A stretch of DNA of 64,000 nt from Campylobacter hepaticus (GTDB lineage: Bacteria; Campylobacterota; Campylobacteria; Campylobacterales; Campylobacteraceae), in the NCBI RefSeq assembly GCF_001687475.2, contig NZ_CP031611.1, forward strand, positions 806,001 to 870,000, written 5' to 3'. A program made the position numbers and the translations under genes. Below the pieces are notes generated by a model, which did no database searches, was not told where the DNA came from, and was given only the letters and a program-made list of their open reading frames with translations. Positions 27,835-37,325 of this stretch are shown one piece after another (positions within the stretch are counted from its first letter, which is position 1; each line of letters opens with the position of its first letter).

Positions 27835-29793
27835 ATGAATAGCATCAAAATCAAATTGTCTATTATTGCAAATCTGATTGCAGTTTTTGCTTTAATTATT
27901 TTAGGTATTGTAAATTTTTATTTTACTAAAAGTGCTCTATATGAAGCTACGCTCATCAGCGAAACGGAACTGCTTAAAGTGACACAACTCGCCATAGAAG
28001 ATCGTAGAGCTGCAGATTTATCATTTATTAATAACTTAACACAAGATATTATGAATATGCCTTATTCATCTATCAATACAAAAGAAGGTATAATCAATAA
28101 AATTGGACCGATGCTAAAATTATATCGTCACAGTGCTAATGCATTAAATGTTTATATTGGACTAGAAAATGGCGAACTTTTAATCAGTCAAAAAAGTGAT
28201 GATGCTAATACAGTTTCTAGCATTATAAATAACTTAGATGTCAGAAATAGAGAATGGTATCAAGAAGCTGTAAAAAGCAATGACTTTTTTTCTTCTCCAG
28301 CTTATATAGATAGCATAACTAAAAAATACATAGTAACTTACTCTAAAGCCATTTATAAAGATAATAAATTTATAGGTGTTATAGGTATTGACATTTCATT
28401 AACTGATTTACAAGATTTAATTGCAAAAACACCAGGAAATACTTTTGTATTTGATAGTAAAAATAAAATTTTTGCTGCAACCAATAAAGAATTATTAAAT
28501 CCAGGAGTTGATCACTCACCTGTTTTAAATGCATTTAAAAAATATGGAGATTATAAATTTTTCTCTTATACACTTAACGATCAAGAAAGACTTGGAACTT
28601 GTACTAAAATATTTTCTTATACAGCTTGCATCACTGAAAGTGCTGATATTATTAATCAACCTATATTAAAAGCAGCTTTTATTCAAATTGTAGCAGTTGT
28701 TATTATAATAATTTTAAGTGTTATACTTCTTTATTTTATAGTATCATACTATCTTTCACCGCTTAAATCCATCCAACAAGGACTTAACTCCTTCTTTGAC
28801 TTTATCAACCATAAAACAAAAAATGTTTCTACTATAGAAGTGAAAAGTAAGGATGAATTTGGTCAAATTTCAAGTGCTATTAATGAAAATATCTTACAAA
28901 CTAAAAAAGGTTTAGAACAAGATAATCAAGCAGTTAAAGAATCAGTACAAACAGTATCTATAGTAGAAGGAGGTAATCTTACAGCAAGAATTACTGCTAA
29001 TCCAAGAAATCCTCAACTCATAGAACTTAAAAATGTTCTTAATAAACTCCTTGATGTTTTACAAGCTAGAGTGGGTTCTGATATGAATATTATTCATAGA
29101 ATTTTTGAAGAATACAAATCTTTAGACTTTAGAAATAAAATTAATAATGCTTCAGGAAGTGTAGAATTAACTACTAATGCCTTATGCGATGAAATAGTAA
29201 AAATGCTAAAACAAAGTTCAGATTTTGCTAATGCTTTAGCTAATGAAAGTGGTAAACTTCAAACTGCTGTTCAAAGTTTAACTAGTTCTTCTAATTCTCA
29301 AGCTCAATCCTTAGAAGAAACAGCAGCAGCTTTAGAAGAAATTACCTCATCTATGCAAAATGTTTCTGTTAAAACTAGTGATGTTATTACCCAATCTGAA
29401 GAAATTAAAAATGTTACAGGTATTATTGGAGATATTGCAGATCAAATCAATCTTTTAGCATTAAATGCAGCTATTGAGGCAGCACGTGCGGGTGAACATG
29501 GTAGAGGATTTGCTGTTGTGGCTGATGAAGTAAGAAAATTAGCAGAAAGAACTCAAAAGTCTTTATCTGAAATTGAAGCTAATACTAATTTATTAGTCCA
29601 ATCTATTAATGATATGGCAGAATCTATTAAAGAACAAACTTCAGGTATTACTCAAATTAATGAAAGTGTAGCTCAAATTGATCAAACCACTAAAGATAAT
29701 GTTGAAATAGCTAATGAATCAGCTATCATTTCTAATACAGTAAGTGATATTGCTAATAATATCTTAGAAGATGTAAAGAAAAAAAGATTCTAA
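27835..29793 (+). CDS. Methyl-accepting chemotaxis protein with dCache sensor (Tlp4-like)
   Basis: 652 residues. Membrane segments at about 11-31 and 280-307 flank a roughly 250-residue periplasmic dCache domain ([20 protein letters not shown] and [12 protein letters not shown] mark the first Cache pocket). HAMP-like and methyl-accepting coiled coils follow, with the hairpin tip [20 protein letters not shown]. The C-terminus is EDVKKKRF, with no CheR-tether pentapeptide. The order next to the methyltransferase and pyrC suggests the Cj0262c (Tlp4) orthologue. The ligand is not deducible here. Its cytoplasmic half is strongly similar to the receptor at 1-2028. Confidence 0.92.
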   Translation: MNSIKIKLSIIANLIAVFALIILGIVNFYFTKSALYEATLISETELLKVTQLAIEDRRAADLSFINNLTQDIMNMPYSSINTKEGIINKIGPMLKLYRHSANALNVYIGLENGELLISQKSDDANTVSSIINNLDVRNREWYQEAVKSNDFFSSPAYIDSITKKYIVTYSKAIYKDNKFIGVIGIDISLTDLQDLIAKTPGNTFVFDSKNKIFAATNKELLNPGVDHSPVLNAFKKYGDYKFFSYTLNDQERLGTCTKIFSYTACITESADIINQPILKAAFIQIVAVVIIIILSVILLYFIVSYYLSPLKSIQQGLNSFFDFINHKTKNVSTIEVKSKDEFGQISSAINENILQTKKGLEQDNQAVKESVQTVSIVEGGNLTARITANPRNPQLIELKNVLNKLLDVLQARVGSDMNIIHRIFEEYKSLDFRNKINNASGSVELTTNALCDEIVKMLKQSSDFANALANESGKLQTAVQSLTSSSNSQAQSLEETAAALEEITSSMQNVSVKTSDVITQSEEIKNVTGIIGDIADQINLLALNAAIEAARAGEHGRGFAVVADEVRKLAERTQKSLSEIEANTNLLVQSINDMAESIKEQTSGITQINESVAQIDQTTKDNVEIANESAIISNTVSDIANNILEDVKKKRF

Positions 29794-29796
29794 CCT

Positions 29797-29825
29797 TTAA
29801 TCTTAGCTCTTGAAGCTAAGATTAA
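29797..29825 (+). terminator. Hairpin after the Tlp4-like receptor
   Basis: Perfect 12-bp arms (29797-29808 and 29814-29825) and a 5-nt loop directly downstream of the stop. There is no long U-run after it, so termination may be partial. The next promoter starts right behind it. Confidence 0.55.
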
Positions 29826-29831
29826 TGATTG

Positions 29832-29840
29832 TGGTATAAT
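29832..29840 (+). promoter_or_regulatory. Extended -10 promoter for the methyltransferase gene
   Basis: TGGTATAAT, a perfect extended -10, 25 nt before ATG 29866 and just after the hairpin of the preceding gene. Confidence 0.55.
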
Positions 29841-29865
29841 TTGATATATTTTTTAAGGAAAATAT

Positions 29866-30582
29866 ATGAATTTATGGGATAAAAAAGCTAAAACTTACTC
29901 AAGATATAGTGCCAAATTAAATACTATTCAAAATCAAATTTTTGAAGAATGTTTAAAACTCAATATTGATTTTAATAAAAAAAATATTATCGACATTGGT
30001 TGTGGCACAGGAGTTTGGACCTTACATTTGGCCAAAAAAGCTAAAAAGATTTTAGCTTTAGATAGCTCAAAAACTATGCTTGAAATTTTAAAAGAAGATG
30101 CCAAAAATTTAAATCTTATAAATATTATTTATGAAAATTTAAGCTTTGAAACATGGAGTCAAAAAAAATTAAATACTCATTTTGATCTTGCTTTTTTAAG
30201 CATGTCTCCTGCTTTAAATGATGAAAAAGATTATAAAAATTTTTTAAATTTAGCTAAAATAAAAATTTATATTGCTTGGGCTGATTATAGAAAAAGTAAT
30301 TTTTTAGATCCTATTTTCAAACATTTTAATACCCAATTTAAAGGTTTTTATGAGCAAGATTTAGAAAATTATTTATTAGAAAAAAATATAACTTTTCATA
30401 AAGCTATATTTAATGAAACACGTCATATAAAAAGAACAAGAGAGCAAGCCGTAGAAAATGCCTTATGGCACTTAAATATGAATGCAATTACAAGTTCTAA
30501 AAAAGAACTTTTGTCTTTAATAAAAAATGATGTTTTTGAAACTATAAATTCTAAAATTAAACTTTTAATTATAAATAATTAA
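29866..30582 (+). CDS. Class I SAM-dependent methyltransferase
   Basis: 238 residues. Motif I is IIDIGCGTGVWTLHLA, followed by the acidic strand end LALDSSKTML. The substrate cannot be told from the sequence. The N-terminal WDKKAKTYSRY box is common in small-molecule and quinone-type methyltransferases. Corresponds to Cj0261c. Convergent with pyrC, with 10 bp between the stops. Confidence 0.85.
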   Translation: MNLWDKKAKTYSRYSAKLNTIQNQIFEECLKLNIDFNKKNIIDIGCGTGVWTLHLAKKAKKILALDSSKTMLEILKEDAKNLNLINIIYENLSFETWSQKKLNTHFDLAFLSMSPALNDEKDYKNFLNLAKIKIYIAWADYRKSNFLDPIFKHFNTQFKGFYEQDLENYLLEKNITFHKAIFNETRHIKRTREQAVENALWHLNMNAITSSKKELLSLIKNDVFETINSKIKLLIINN

Positions 30583-30592
30583 TCAAACAAAA

Positions 30593-31600
30593 TCAATATT
30601 TTACTTGAAATTTTAAATTTTTTCCTGCCATATAAGGCATAACTTGATTGTATTGATCTTTATATAAATTAGGAACACACCATTCTTTTTTTTCTAAAAC
30701 AATCATTTTATCTTTTTGAAATTTTAAATTATGAATCTTACAAGCATTATCACTAATAAATTTTTGCAAATTAGCCTTAGAACTATTTTGCTCAAAAAGT
30801 TCAGCTAAAACAGGTAAAATAACACCTGCGCTAAACACACCAGCTGCACATCCGCAACATTCTTTAGCATGTTTAGGATGAGGAGCACTATCACTTCCAA
30901 ACATAACCTTATCATAAGCACTAAAAGCTAATTCACAAAGGGCTTCTTTGTCTTCGTAACGTTTAGCAATAGGTTTACAAAAAAGATAAGGATTCATCTT
31001 ATCTCCAATCACATCATCTAAGGTAATCATTAAATGATGCAAAGTAATAGTAGCATATAAATTTTCATAATCTTTTAAAAGTCTAGACAAAGTTAGAGTA
31101 GTAATATGCTCCATAACAATTTTAAGACGTGGAAAATTTTTTGCTAGTTTTTCATAAATTTTTGCAAAATTACTTTCTCTATCCATAACAAAATCATTAG
31201 TCTCTCCATGAACCAATAAAGGAATATTTAAAGCACTCATAGCCTCTAAAGTGGGTTTTAAACTTTCTATACTCAAATTTGAAATCCCTTCACTTGAATT
31301 AGTTGTAATGCCTGCTGGATAAAGCTTGATACCAAAAATTTCATCTTTTGCTTGCTCTAAAAACTTCTCATCATAATATTTAAAAAAAAGTGTCATTAAA
31401 GGATTAAAATTTTCATCCTTACAAGCTTTAAGGATACGTATTTTATAGGATTTTAAACTTTCTAAATCACAAATTGGCGGGACTAAATTAGGCATAATTA
31501 CCCCGGCACTAAAATCTTTTGCACTAAAAGGTGCAACAAGCTTTAACATTTCATCATCTCTTAAATGTAAATGCATATCTAAAGGATTTTTAAGCTTCAC
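30593..31600 (-). CDS. pyrC: Dihydroorotase PyrC
   Basis: 335 residues. Third step of pyrimidine synthesis. Zinc-binding MHLHLRD at the N-terminus, the carboxylated lysine in GIKLYPAGITTNS, a metal histidine in HGETND and EHITT, and the DSAPHP aspartate are all visible, as in class II dihydroorotases. The start overlaps the small winged-helix gene by 11 nt, placing pyrC at the end of the eptC operon. pyrE is in another operon (47 kb). Confidence 0.94.
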   Translation of the reverse strand: MKLKNPLDMHLHLRDDEMLKLVAPFSAKDFSAGVIMPNLVPPICDLESLKSYKIRILKACKDENFNPLMTLFFKYYDEKFLEQAKDEIFGIKLYPAGITTNSSEGISNLSIESLKPTLEAMSALNIPLLVHGETNDFVMDRESNFAKIYEKLAKNFPRLKIVMEHITTLTLSRLLKDYENLYATITLHHLMITLDDVIGDKMNPYLFCKPIAKRYEDKEALCELAFSAYDKVMFGSDSAPHPKHAKECCGCAAGVFSAGVILPVLAELFEQNSSKANLQKFISDNACKIHNLKFQKDKMIVLEKKEWCVPNLYKDQYNQVMPYMAGKNLKFQVKY

Positions 31601-31835
31601 TTTTCTCTCCTAATTTAAGTTGATAAAAACCATTTTTAAGACGCTTAAAAAGTTTTTTTTCTTCTAAAAATTTAAAAGTTGCAATAATAGTAGGTTTGCT
31701 TTGTTTTAATTGTTCTTCAAGTTCACTAATTTTAATTAGAATAAAACCATTCTCATCACAATTTTGACATAAAAACTGTAAAAGCTCAAAACGCTTTTTT
31801 CCTAAAATTTCTCTCATTAAATTTTTAAATTTCAT
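31590..31835 (-). CDS. Small winged-helix protein
   Basis: 81 residues, basic. ISELEEQLKQSKPTIIATFKFLEEKKLFKR looks like a helix-turn-helix plus wing, similar to RepL/ArsR-type small DNA-binding proteins. Overlaps dgkA by 4 nt (ATGA) and pyrC by 11 nt, so it is translated with them. Corresponds to Cj0258. No target is known, and autoregulation of the eptC-dgkA-pyrC transcript is only a guess. Confidence 0.75.
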   Translation of the reverse strand: MKFKNLMREILGKKRFELLQFLCQNCDENGFILIKISELEEQLKQSKPTIIATFKFLEEKKLFKRLKNGFYQLKLGEKSEA

Positions 31836-32188
31836 AAAAACACACTATATAAAACAAAACCCCAAACAAAAAGGGCTAACAATATACTAAAAAATACTCC
31901 AGCACTAGCACAATCTTTAGCAATTTTTGCTTTTTCATGCCATTCATGAGTCACCAAATCTACACAAGCCTCAATAGCTGAATTAAAAGCTTCAGCAATC
32001 AAAATAAGTATTAAAACTGCTATTAAAATTAAATGCAAAACCATGTTTACTTGTAAAAAAAAACTCAAAATAAAAAAAGGAATAATAATACAAAGCTCTA
32101 TCTTAAATGAAGTTTCATTTTTACATAAAGTTAAAATTCCTTCTAAAGCATATTTGGCATTATTAAAAAAATGGTATTTTGGTTTCAT
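31832..32188 (-). CDS. dgkA: Diacylglycerol kinase DgkA
   Basis: 118 residues, three membrane helices, with the DgkA signature EAFNSAIEACVDLVTHEWHEKAKIAKDCASAGVF split here as the EAFNSAIEACVDL and AKIAKDCASAG segments. Phosphorylates diacylglycerol to phosphatidic acid. Overlaps eptC by 4 nt. EptC releases diacylglycerol when it takes phosphoethanolamine from PE, so this pairing makes metabolic sense. Confidence 0.94.
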   Translation of the reverse strand: MKPKYHFFNNAKYALEGILTLCKNETSFKIELCIIIPFFILSFFLQVNMVLHLILIAVLILILIAEAFNSAIEACVDLVTHEWHEKAKIAKDCASAGVFFSILLALFVWGFVLYSVFL

Positions 32189-33723
32189 GGGTTTGCTTTA
32201 AGTTTAGAATTAAATAAATCATATTCTGGCTCATATAAACTTGTTTTTATATTAAAATATCCTAAAAGCGTGCTAAAAAGATTATCCTGAGAAAGTTTTA
32301 AATCTTTATGTGCTTTAACTTGATTCATCAAATTTTTATCATTAGTCCAAAAAATTGCAGGAATATGAGTTTGATTTTGTGGGGCTATAAAATAAGGCAT
32401 ACCATGTAAATAAATCCCATTTTCTCCTAAACTCTCTCCATGATCTGAAAGATAAAATAAAGAACTTTTATAATCTTTTTGTTCTTTTAAAAGTTTAATC
32501 ATTTCACTTAAAAGATAATCAGTATAAAGCAAAGTATTATCATAAGTATTAACTAAAGCTTCATTTTGACATTTTGATAATTCATTAGTATCACAAACTG
32601 GAGTAAATTTTTTAAACTCAGAAGGATAGCGTTGATAATAACTTGGACCATGCGATCCTTGTAAATGAAGAATAATAATATTTTGCACATCTAAATGATT
32701 TAATTGTTCTTTTAGAGGAGCTAATAATTTCTCATCAAGACCACTATCAAGTAAGTACTTTTGAGTTAATCTATCACAAACCCCTTTACATCCGCCTGAA
32801 TTATTATCTATCCATGCAATATTTACCCCTGTTTTATTAAGTATATCTACAACATTTTCTTGAAATTCAGAATTAGAATAATTTTGACGCTTAGAAACAG
32901 AAAACATACAAGGTAAACTCACTGCTGTTGCTGTTCCACATGAATAAAAATTATTAAAAAAGATAACCTTATCTTTTTTAGTATAAAAATTAGTATCATT
33001 TTTAACATATGTTCCAAGAGAATAATTTGCAGCTCTAGCTGTTTCACCTACTACCAAAACTAACAATTTTTTTGTACTATTATCTTCTTTATAAGCATCA
33101 TTTGCTATGGTTTTAAATTTAGATTTAGTTTTTACAAAATGATCCCAATAATTATATAAAGCATAAATTTGATAAAAAGGAATATTATACATTCTTATTT
33201 CATTATAATTTCTAAAAAATGGTATAAAAGTTTTACTTAAAGGAAATAAGATTGCACCCACAACAATTAAAGCTAGTATAATATTAATCATTTTAATTTT
33301 CATATAAGATTTAAAACTATTATAATAATTAATCTTTATCTTCATGATGTAAAAAACTAAGATTAAAACTAAAACCAATATTAAGATTAATTTAAAATTT
33401 AATAATTCTTTTATTTCTTTCACATCCGTTTGAATAACATTTTGTATCATATCAGAATCTATAAGTATGCCATAAAAACTAATAAAATAAACACTTAAAA
33501 ACGAAGATAATATAAATAATATGGATAGCACTTTAGTAAAAAATTTTATAAAAAGCAATGAAAAAATCGCATGTACAAGAGCAAAATAAGCCAATACAAA
33601 AACAAAGGTGATAAAAAAATTTTGTGCATTTTTCTCATATACAAAACAAAATAAATTAAAATTTAATAATGTAATGATCAAGGAATTTAAAAAAGTAAAT
33701 TTAAACCAAGTCAATTTTAACAT
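32185..33723 (-). CDS. eptC: Phosphoethanolamine transferase EptC
   Basis: 512 residues. Five N-terminal membrane helices (about 1-170) are followed by a periplasmic sulfatase-fold domain. The metal and nucleophile region is VVGETARAANYSLG and SCGTATAVSLPCMFS (catalytic threonine), with zinc ligands in LSDHGESLGENGIYLHG. In C. jejuni the orthologue (Cj0256) modifies lipid A, lipooligosaccharide core, the flagellar rod protein FlgG and N-glycans. First gene of the operon with dgkA, the winged-helix gene and pyrC. Confidence 0.93.
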   Translation of the reverse strand: MLKLTWFKFTFLNSLIITLLNFNLFCFVYEKNAQNFFITFVFVLAYFALVHAIFSLLFIKFFTKVLSILFILSSFLSVYFISFYGILIDSDMIQNVIQTDVKEIKELLNFKLILILVLVLILVFYIMKIKINYYNSFKSYMKIKMINIILALIVVGAILFPLSKTFIPFFRNYNEIRMYNIPFYQIYALYNYWDHFVKTKSKFKTIANDAYKEDNSTKKLLVLVVGETARAANYSLGTYVKNDTNFYTKKDKVIFFNNFYSCGTATAVSLPCMFSVSKRQNYSNSEFQENVVDILNKTGVNIAWIDNNSGGCKGVCDRLTQKYLLDSGLDEKLLAPLKEQLNHLDVQNIIILHLQGSHGPSYYQRYPSEFKKFTPVCDTNELSKCQNEALVNTYDNTLLYTDYLLSEMIKLLKEQKDYKSSLFYLSDHGESLGENGIYLHGMPYFIAPQNQTHIPAIFWTNDKNLMNQVKAHKDLKLSQDNLFSTLLGYFNIKTSLYEPEYDLFNSKLKANP

Positions 33724-33844
33724 ATCAAGCCACCTTTAAGTATTGAATTTTTAATTTTAATAAATTTTCTTTAATAAATAGATTATACATTTAAATCTTT
33801 TTATGCTATGATTTTTATATTAATGATATAACTTAAGGAAAAAA

Positions 33845-34603
33845 ATGAAACTACTTTCATGGAATGTTAATGGTTTAAGGGCGATTTGTGATAAAAATGC
33901 TCTTGATTGGATAAAAGAAGAAAAAATAGATTTTATAGGTTTTCAAGAAATTAAAGCTCATGAAGATAAATTTCCTAAAAAAATTTATGAATATCCTTTT
34001 AAACACATGTATTTTAATTCTGCAAAAAAAGCAGGATATTCTGGAGTTATGAGTCTTTGCAATTTTGATAGTGAAGTTAAAAAATGCGAATTCTTTGATG
34101 ATGAAGAAGGTAGAGTTTTAGAACATCGCTTTAAAAATATCGTACTTTTTAATATCTATTTTCCCAACGGTCAAAAAGATGAAGAACGTTTAAATTTTAA
34201 AATGAAATTTTATAATGATTTTTTACAATATTTAAACACCCTTTTAAAAAATGGATTTGAAATTATTATTTGTGGTGATGTAAATACTGCTCATAAAGAA
34301 ATTGATCTTACCCATCCTAAAGCTAATGCCAATACTTCAGGTTTTTTACCTATAGAAAGAGCCTGGATTGATCAATTATTGACTTTAGGTTTTATAGATA
34401 CTTTTAGACAAATCAATGGAGATATTAAAGAAAAATATTCGTGGTGGAGCTATAGGATGAAAGCAAGAGAAAGAAATGTAGGCTGGAGAATTGATTATTT
34501 TTTTATTTCACAAGGTTTAAAAAATAAACTCAAAAATGCTTTCATAAGAGACGATATTTTTGGATCAGACCATGCTCCTATAGGAATAGAAATAGATATT
34601 TAA
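33845..34603 (+). CDS. xth: Exodeoxyribonuclease III / AP endonuclease
   Basis: 252 residues. Cleaves abasic sites in base-excision repair. Start MKLLSWNVNGLRA, the FQEIKAHEDK metal-binding glutamate, the ICGDVNTAHKEIDL catalytic segment and the terminal FGSDHAPIGIEI match the ExoA/XthA family. Monocistronic. The stop lies inside a 12-bp hairpin that should terminate it. Confidence 0.95.
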   Translation: MKLLSWNVNGLRAICDKNALDWIKEEKIDFIGFQEIKAHEDKFPKKIYEYPFKHMYFNSAKKAGYSGVMSLCNFDSEVKKCEFFDDEEGRVLEHRFKNIVLFNIYFPNGQKDEERLNFKMKFYNDFLQYLNTLLKNGFEIIICGDVNTAHKEIDLTHPKANANTSGFLPIERAWIDQLLTLGFIDTFRQINGDIKEKYSWWSYRMKARERNVGWRIDYFFISQGLKNKLKNAFIRDDIFGSDHAPIGIEIDI

Positions 34604-34615
34604 TATTCCTATAGG
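34577..34615 (+). terminator. Hairpin terminator overlapping the xth 3' end
   Basis: 12-bp perfect arms (34577-34588 CCTATAGGAATA, 34604-34615) with a 15-nt loop that contains the end of the gene. Followed by GTATTATTTTTT, a reasonable U-run. Confidence 0.6.
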
Positions 34616-34618
34616 GTA

Positions 34619-35752
34619 TTATTTTTTAATTAAATTTTTAGCTTTTTCCCAAAGTCTTATTCCAAGTTTTTTAGCTTGTTTAGAATTTAAATCTTTATAC
34701 TTTTCAGATGCTATTTTTTCCATCTCTAGTAATTCTTGCTTGATTTTACTTATTTTCTTTTGAGTTAACTTATTTAAATCATGAATTTTTGGATTTTTCT
34801 TAAATTCATTTAAAGATAAAATAAATTGCTCCCTAGTTTCACCTGCCATTCTCTTAAATTTTGCAAAAAGACTATCAAGTTCATGATTTAAAAGATATTC
34901 AATAATATCTTTAGAAGGATTTTTTTGATTTTTAATTTCACTTTTTAAAAGCGCTATAAATTCATCCTCAATACCTATTAATTCTTTGCTTTTAAGAATA
35001 AGATCTTCTTCAAAAGTATAATTTAATGAATTTTTAAATTTTTCTATTGCCAAAGAAATACCATCTCTAGTCCCTTTAATAACACCAAGGCAAAGATCTT
35101 TAGCATAAGCCATAGATTCATTAGCTATTTCAAAAGCTGTATTTAAAATAATATTTGAAATTTTTAAAATACGTTCTTTTTCAAAATCTGCTTCACAAAT
35201 AGTATTATAAACCAAATTTTTAGCAATTTCCCAACTAGTTAATTCTATATCTTCAGCCTTTTCTAAAGTTGTTAAAAAAGCACTTTCTGCAGTTTCTTTT
35301 AAAATACCCAACATTTCTAAATCGAACAAAAGTGCATCGCTTAAATTTTCACCAATTTCATCTTTAAAACTAGAATGTTCAATAACATTTTCAAAATTGA
35401 TAAAACGATCATTAATCTGATTTTTAACCACATTTTTTTGATGTTCAATCTGCCTACCTAAAAGTTCAGCCTCACTAATATAAGCATAAAGTTTATTTTG
35501 TGCATCTTCTACACTAGCTTTAACAAGCGCTCTAATGATTTTTGTGGTATTTTCATCATCGAGTAAATTTAATTTTTTTAATACGGATAAAAAATCAATT
35601 AAAAGCGAATTTAAAATCTCTTGAGCATTATGTGGATTTTTTAAAACTTGTTTATAAGCAAGATTAAAACTTAAATCTTCTAATAAACATTTTACTTCGT
35701 TTTTATCTATATTTTTTAAAGAATTTTCAAATATAATTAAAGTATTTTTCAT
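34619..35752 (-). CDS. Uncharacterised helical protein
   Basis: 377 residues, rich in Lys, Glu, Leu and Ile, without signal peptide or membrane helices. Almost entirely helical by appearance, with long heptad-like stretches (for example KLTQKKISKIKQELLEMEKI near the end). The tail KLGIRLWEKAKNLIKK is strongly basic and amphipathic and may touch membrane or nucleic acid. I do not recognise a functional family. Corresponds by order to Cj0254, also uncharacterised. Precedes no obvious partner; the upstream gene is a DUF493 protein 25 bp away, so the two may share a transcript with moaC. Confidence 0.7.
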   Translation of the reverse strand: MKNTLIIFENSLKNIDKNEVKCLLEDLSFNLAYKQVLKNPHNAQEILNSLLIDFLSVLKKLNLLDDENTTKIIRALVKASVEDAQNKLYAYISEAELLGRQIEHQKNVVKNQINDRFINFENVIEHSSFKDEIGENLSDALLFDLEMLGILKETAESAFLTTLEKAEDIELTSWEIAKNLVYNTICEADFEKERILKISNIILNTAFEIANESMAYAKDLCLGVIKGTRDGISLAIEKFKNSLNYTFEEDLILKSKELIGIEDEFIALLKSEIKNQKNPSKDIIEYLLNHELDSLFAKFKRMAGETREQFILSLNEFKKNPKIHDLNKLTQKKISKIKQELLEMEKIASEKYKDLNSKQAKKLGIRLWEKAKNLIKK

Positions 35753-35776
35753 TAGCTTCCCTTTTTATTTTAATTT

Positions 35777-36040
35777 TTACAATACAAATTTAGAATTAGA
35801 TTTTAATTTTTCAAAAATATCTAAACGATCTTTTTTACTATCAACATAAACACTCAATAAATAACTTTGATATTTTCCATTTACGCTCGAATTTGCATGC
35901 TTAAATTTATATTCTCTTTGACCTAAAATTGCTTTAAAAACCTGATCTACTTGAATATGTGCTTCAAAAATTACTTTATAATCCCAAAAAATAGGATAAT
36001 TAATCTTAGGCTCTTTTTTAAGATCGCACAAATTGACCAC
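35777..36040 (-). CDS. DUF493 (YbeD-like) small protein
   Basis: 87 residues from GTG 36040, chosen because AAGGGGG sits about 5 nt upstream. An in-frame extension to 36064 would lack a Shine-Dalgarno. The [14 protein letters not shown] and [20 protein letters not shown] segments match the ferredoxin-like YbeD/DUF493 family. Function unknown. In E. coli ybeD lies in the lipoate gene region. Overlaps the end of moaC by 23 nt. Confidence 0.75.
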   Translation of the reverse strand: MVNLCDLKKEPKINYPIFWDYKVIFEAHIQVDQVFKAILGQREYKFKHANSSVNGKYQSYLLSVYVDSKKDRLDIFEKLKSNSKFVL

Positions 36041-36491
36041 TTTTACCCCCTTCTTTACTTTCAAGGATTATATCAGTAATTTTCATTGATTTATCTATAG
36101 CTTTAATCATATCATATATAGTTAAAAGACCTATACTTACCCCACTTAAAGCCTCCATTTCAACCCCTGTTTTACCTTCACATTTTACTGTTACAATAAG
36201 TTTAAATGCATAATCTTTAGCCAATTCAATAATATTTGTTTCAATCTTAGAAAGCATCAAAGGATGACACATAGGAATAATTTCACTCGTTTTTTTAGCA
36301 CCCATTATAGCTGCAACAACAGCAGTTTGAAGAACAGGACCTTTTTTTGCGGTATTATTTTTAATTGTATTAAATGCTTCTTTACTCATATATATCATAC
36401 CGCTAGCTATTGCTATTCTTAAAGTAATATCTTTTTGACTTATATCTACCATTTTAGGATGATTTTTTATATCTAAATGAGTTAATTCCAT
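36018..36491 (-). CDS. moaC: Cyclic pyranopterin monophosphate synthase MoaC
   Basis: 157 residues from ATG 36491, with AAGGTGA just upstream. With MoaA, makes the pterin precursor of the molybdenum/tungsten cofactor. The active-site segment [11 protein letters not shown] and the [20 protein letters not shown] stretch are diagnostic. Ends CGQ-type as SGQFVRS. Not linked to moaD/E (12 kb) or moaA here, but it supplies the same pathway. Confidence 0.95.
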   Translation of the reverse strand: MELTHLDIKNHPKMVDISQKDITLRIAIASGMIYMSKEAFNTIKNNTAKKGPVLQTAVVAAIMGAKKTSEIIPMCHPLMLSKIETNIIELAKDYAFKLIVTVKCEGKTGVEMEALSGVSIGLLTIYDMIKAIDKSMKITDIILESKEGGKSGQFVRS

Positions 36492-36582
36492 AAATTCACC
36501 TTGCAAAAAATTATAAAAATTATATCAAAATCAAACAAATTTAAGATAAAATAAACCTTGCAATTTATATTAAGGAAAAAAA

Positions 36583-36732
36583 ATGAATTATGAAAACGAA
36601 GAAGATTTAAACTACAATGATGAATATGAATATGAAGAATCTATACAAGATCATCACAAAAACTATAATTATGATGATGATGATTATGAATACAATGATG
36701 ATAATGAAGAAGACTTTTATGAGATAGATTAA
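36583..36732 (+). CDS. 49-residue highly acidic low-complexity protein
   Basis: ATG 36583 to TAA 36732, preceded by AAGGA 8 nt upstream and by GATAAAAT at 36545-36552 as a possible -10. Of 49 residues, 22 are Asp/Glu, 9 Tyr and 8 Asn; only two are basic apart from histidine or near it (one Lys, no Arg). The middle is YNYDDDDYEYNDDNEEDFYE. No hydrophobic core, so probably disordered and metal- or protein-binding. Corresponds by place and character to Cj0251c, annotated as a highly acidic protein. Function unknown. Confidence 0.7.
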   Translation: MNYENEEDLNYNDEYEYEESIQDHHKNYNYDDDDYEYNDDNEEDFYEID

Positions 36733-36834
36733 AAAAGATAAAAAATTTTATCTTATATTTTAGCACTTAATTATATTTAATGTATTCATTTTTTAATTAA
36801 AATTTTATACCGTTTTTAAAATAATTTTTTTATT

Positions 36835-37311
36835 TTAATAATACCCAACACACATACTATCAGTAATTTTAATACGCTTTTCAAAAGGTGTGGGACTAAA
36901 AAAATGACATTTTTCTATATAAATATGCTGATAATAATTCAATCCTAAAAAATCATAAAATTTTTTTAAATTAACAAATTTAATTCCAGAAATTTCTTTA
37001 AGTTCTAAAAGCTTATAAATAGAAGAATGATTATTTTTTACTAAATGTGATGGAGCTAAACCCGTAAAAGAACAAAAAGCACTGGCTAATACAAAACCAT
37101 TTAAATTGGTGCATTTTTTTAAAGCTTGTTCATGTTTTTTTAAGATACAATTTTTATGTAAAAATATAATTCTAGTACCTTGATATCTACCTATTTCAAC
37201 ATCTTTCCAAAATTTATAAGCATTTTTTGAAATTCCCGCAAAACGATGAAACTCAGTATTTAAAATATAATGATCTAAAAACTCATTAGGAGGCAAAATT
37301 AAACTTTTCAT
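36835..37311 (-). CDS. Uncharacterised protein downstream of the HDOD gene
   Basis: 158 residues, basic, with seven cysteines but no clear CxxC pair, and no signal peptide or membrane segment. SGIKFVNLKKFYDFLGL and SAFCSFTGLAPSHLV look like a small mixed fold. I do not recognise a family. Starts 14 bp after the HDOD gene on the same strand, so the two probably share a transcript. Corresponds to Cj0249. Confidence 0.65.
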   Translation of the reverse strand: MKSLILPPNEFLDHYILNTEFHRFAGISKNAYKFWKDVEIGRYQGTRIIFLHKNCILKKHEQALKKCTNLNGFVLASAFCSFTGLAPSHLVKNNHSSIYKLLELKEISGIKFVNLKKFYDFLGLNYYQHIYIEKCHFFSPTPFEKRIKITDSMCVGYY

Positions 37312-37325
37312 AATGCAATAAAACT

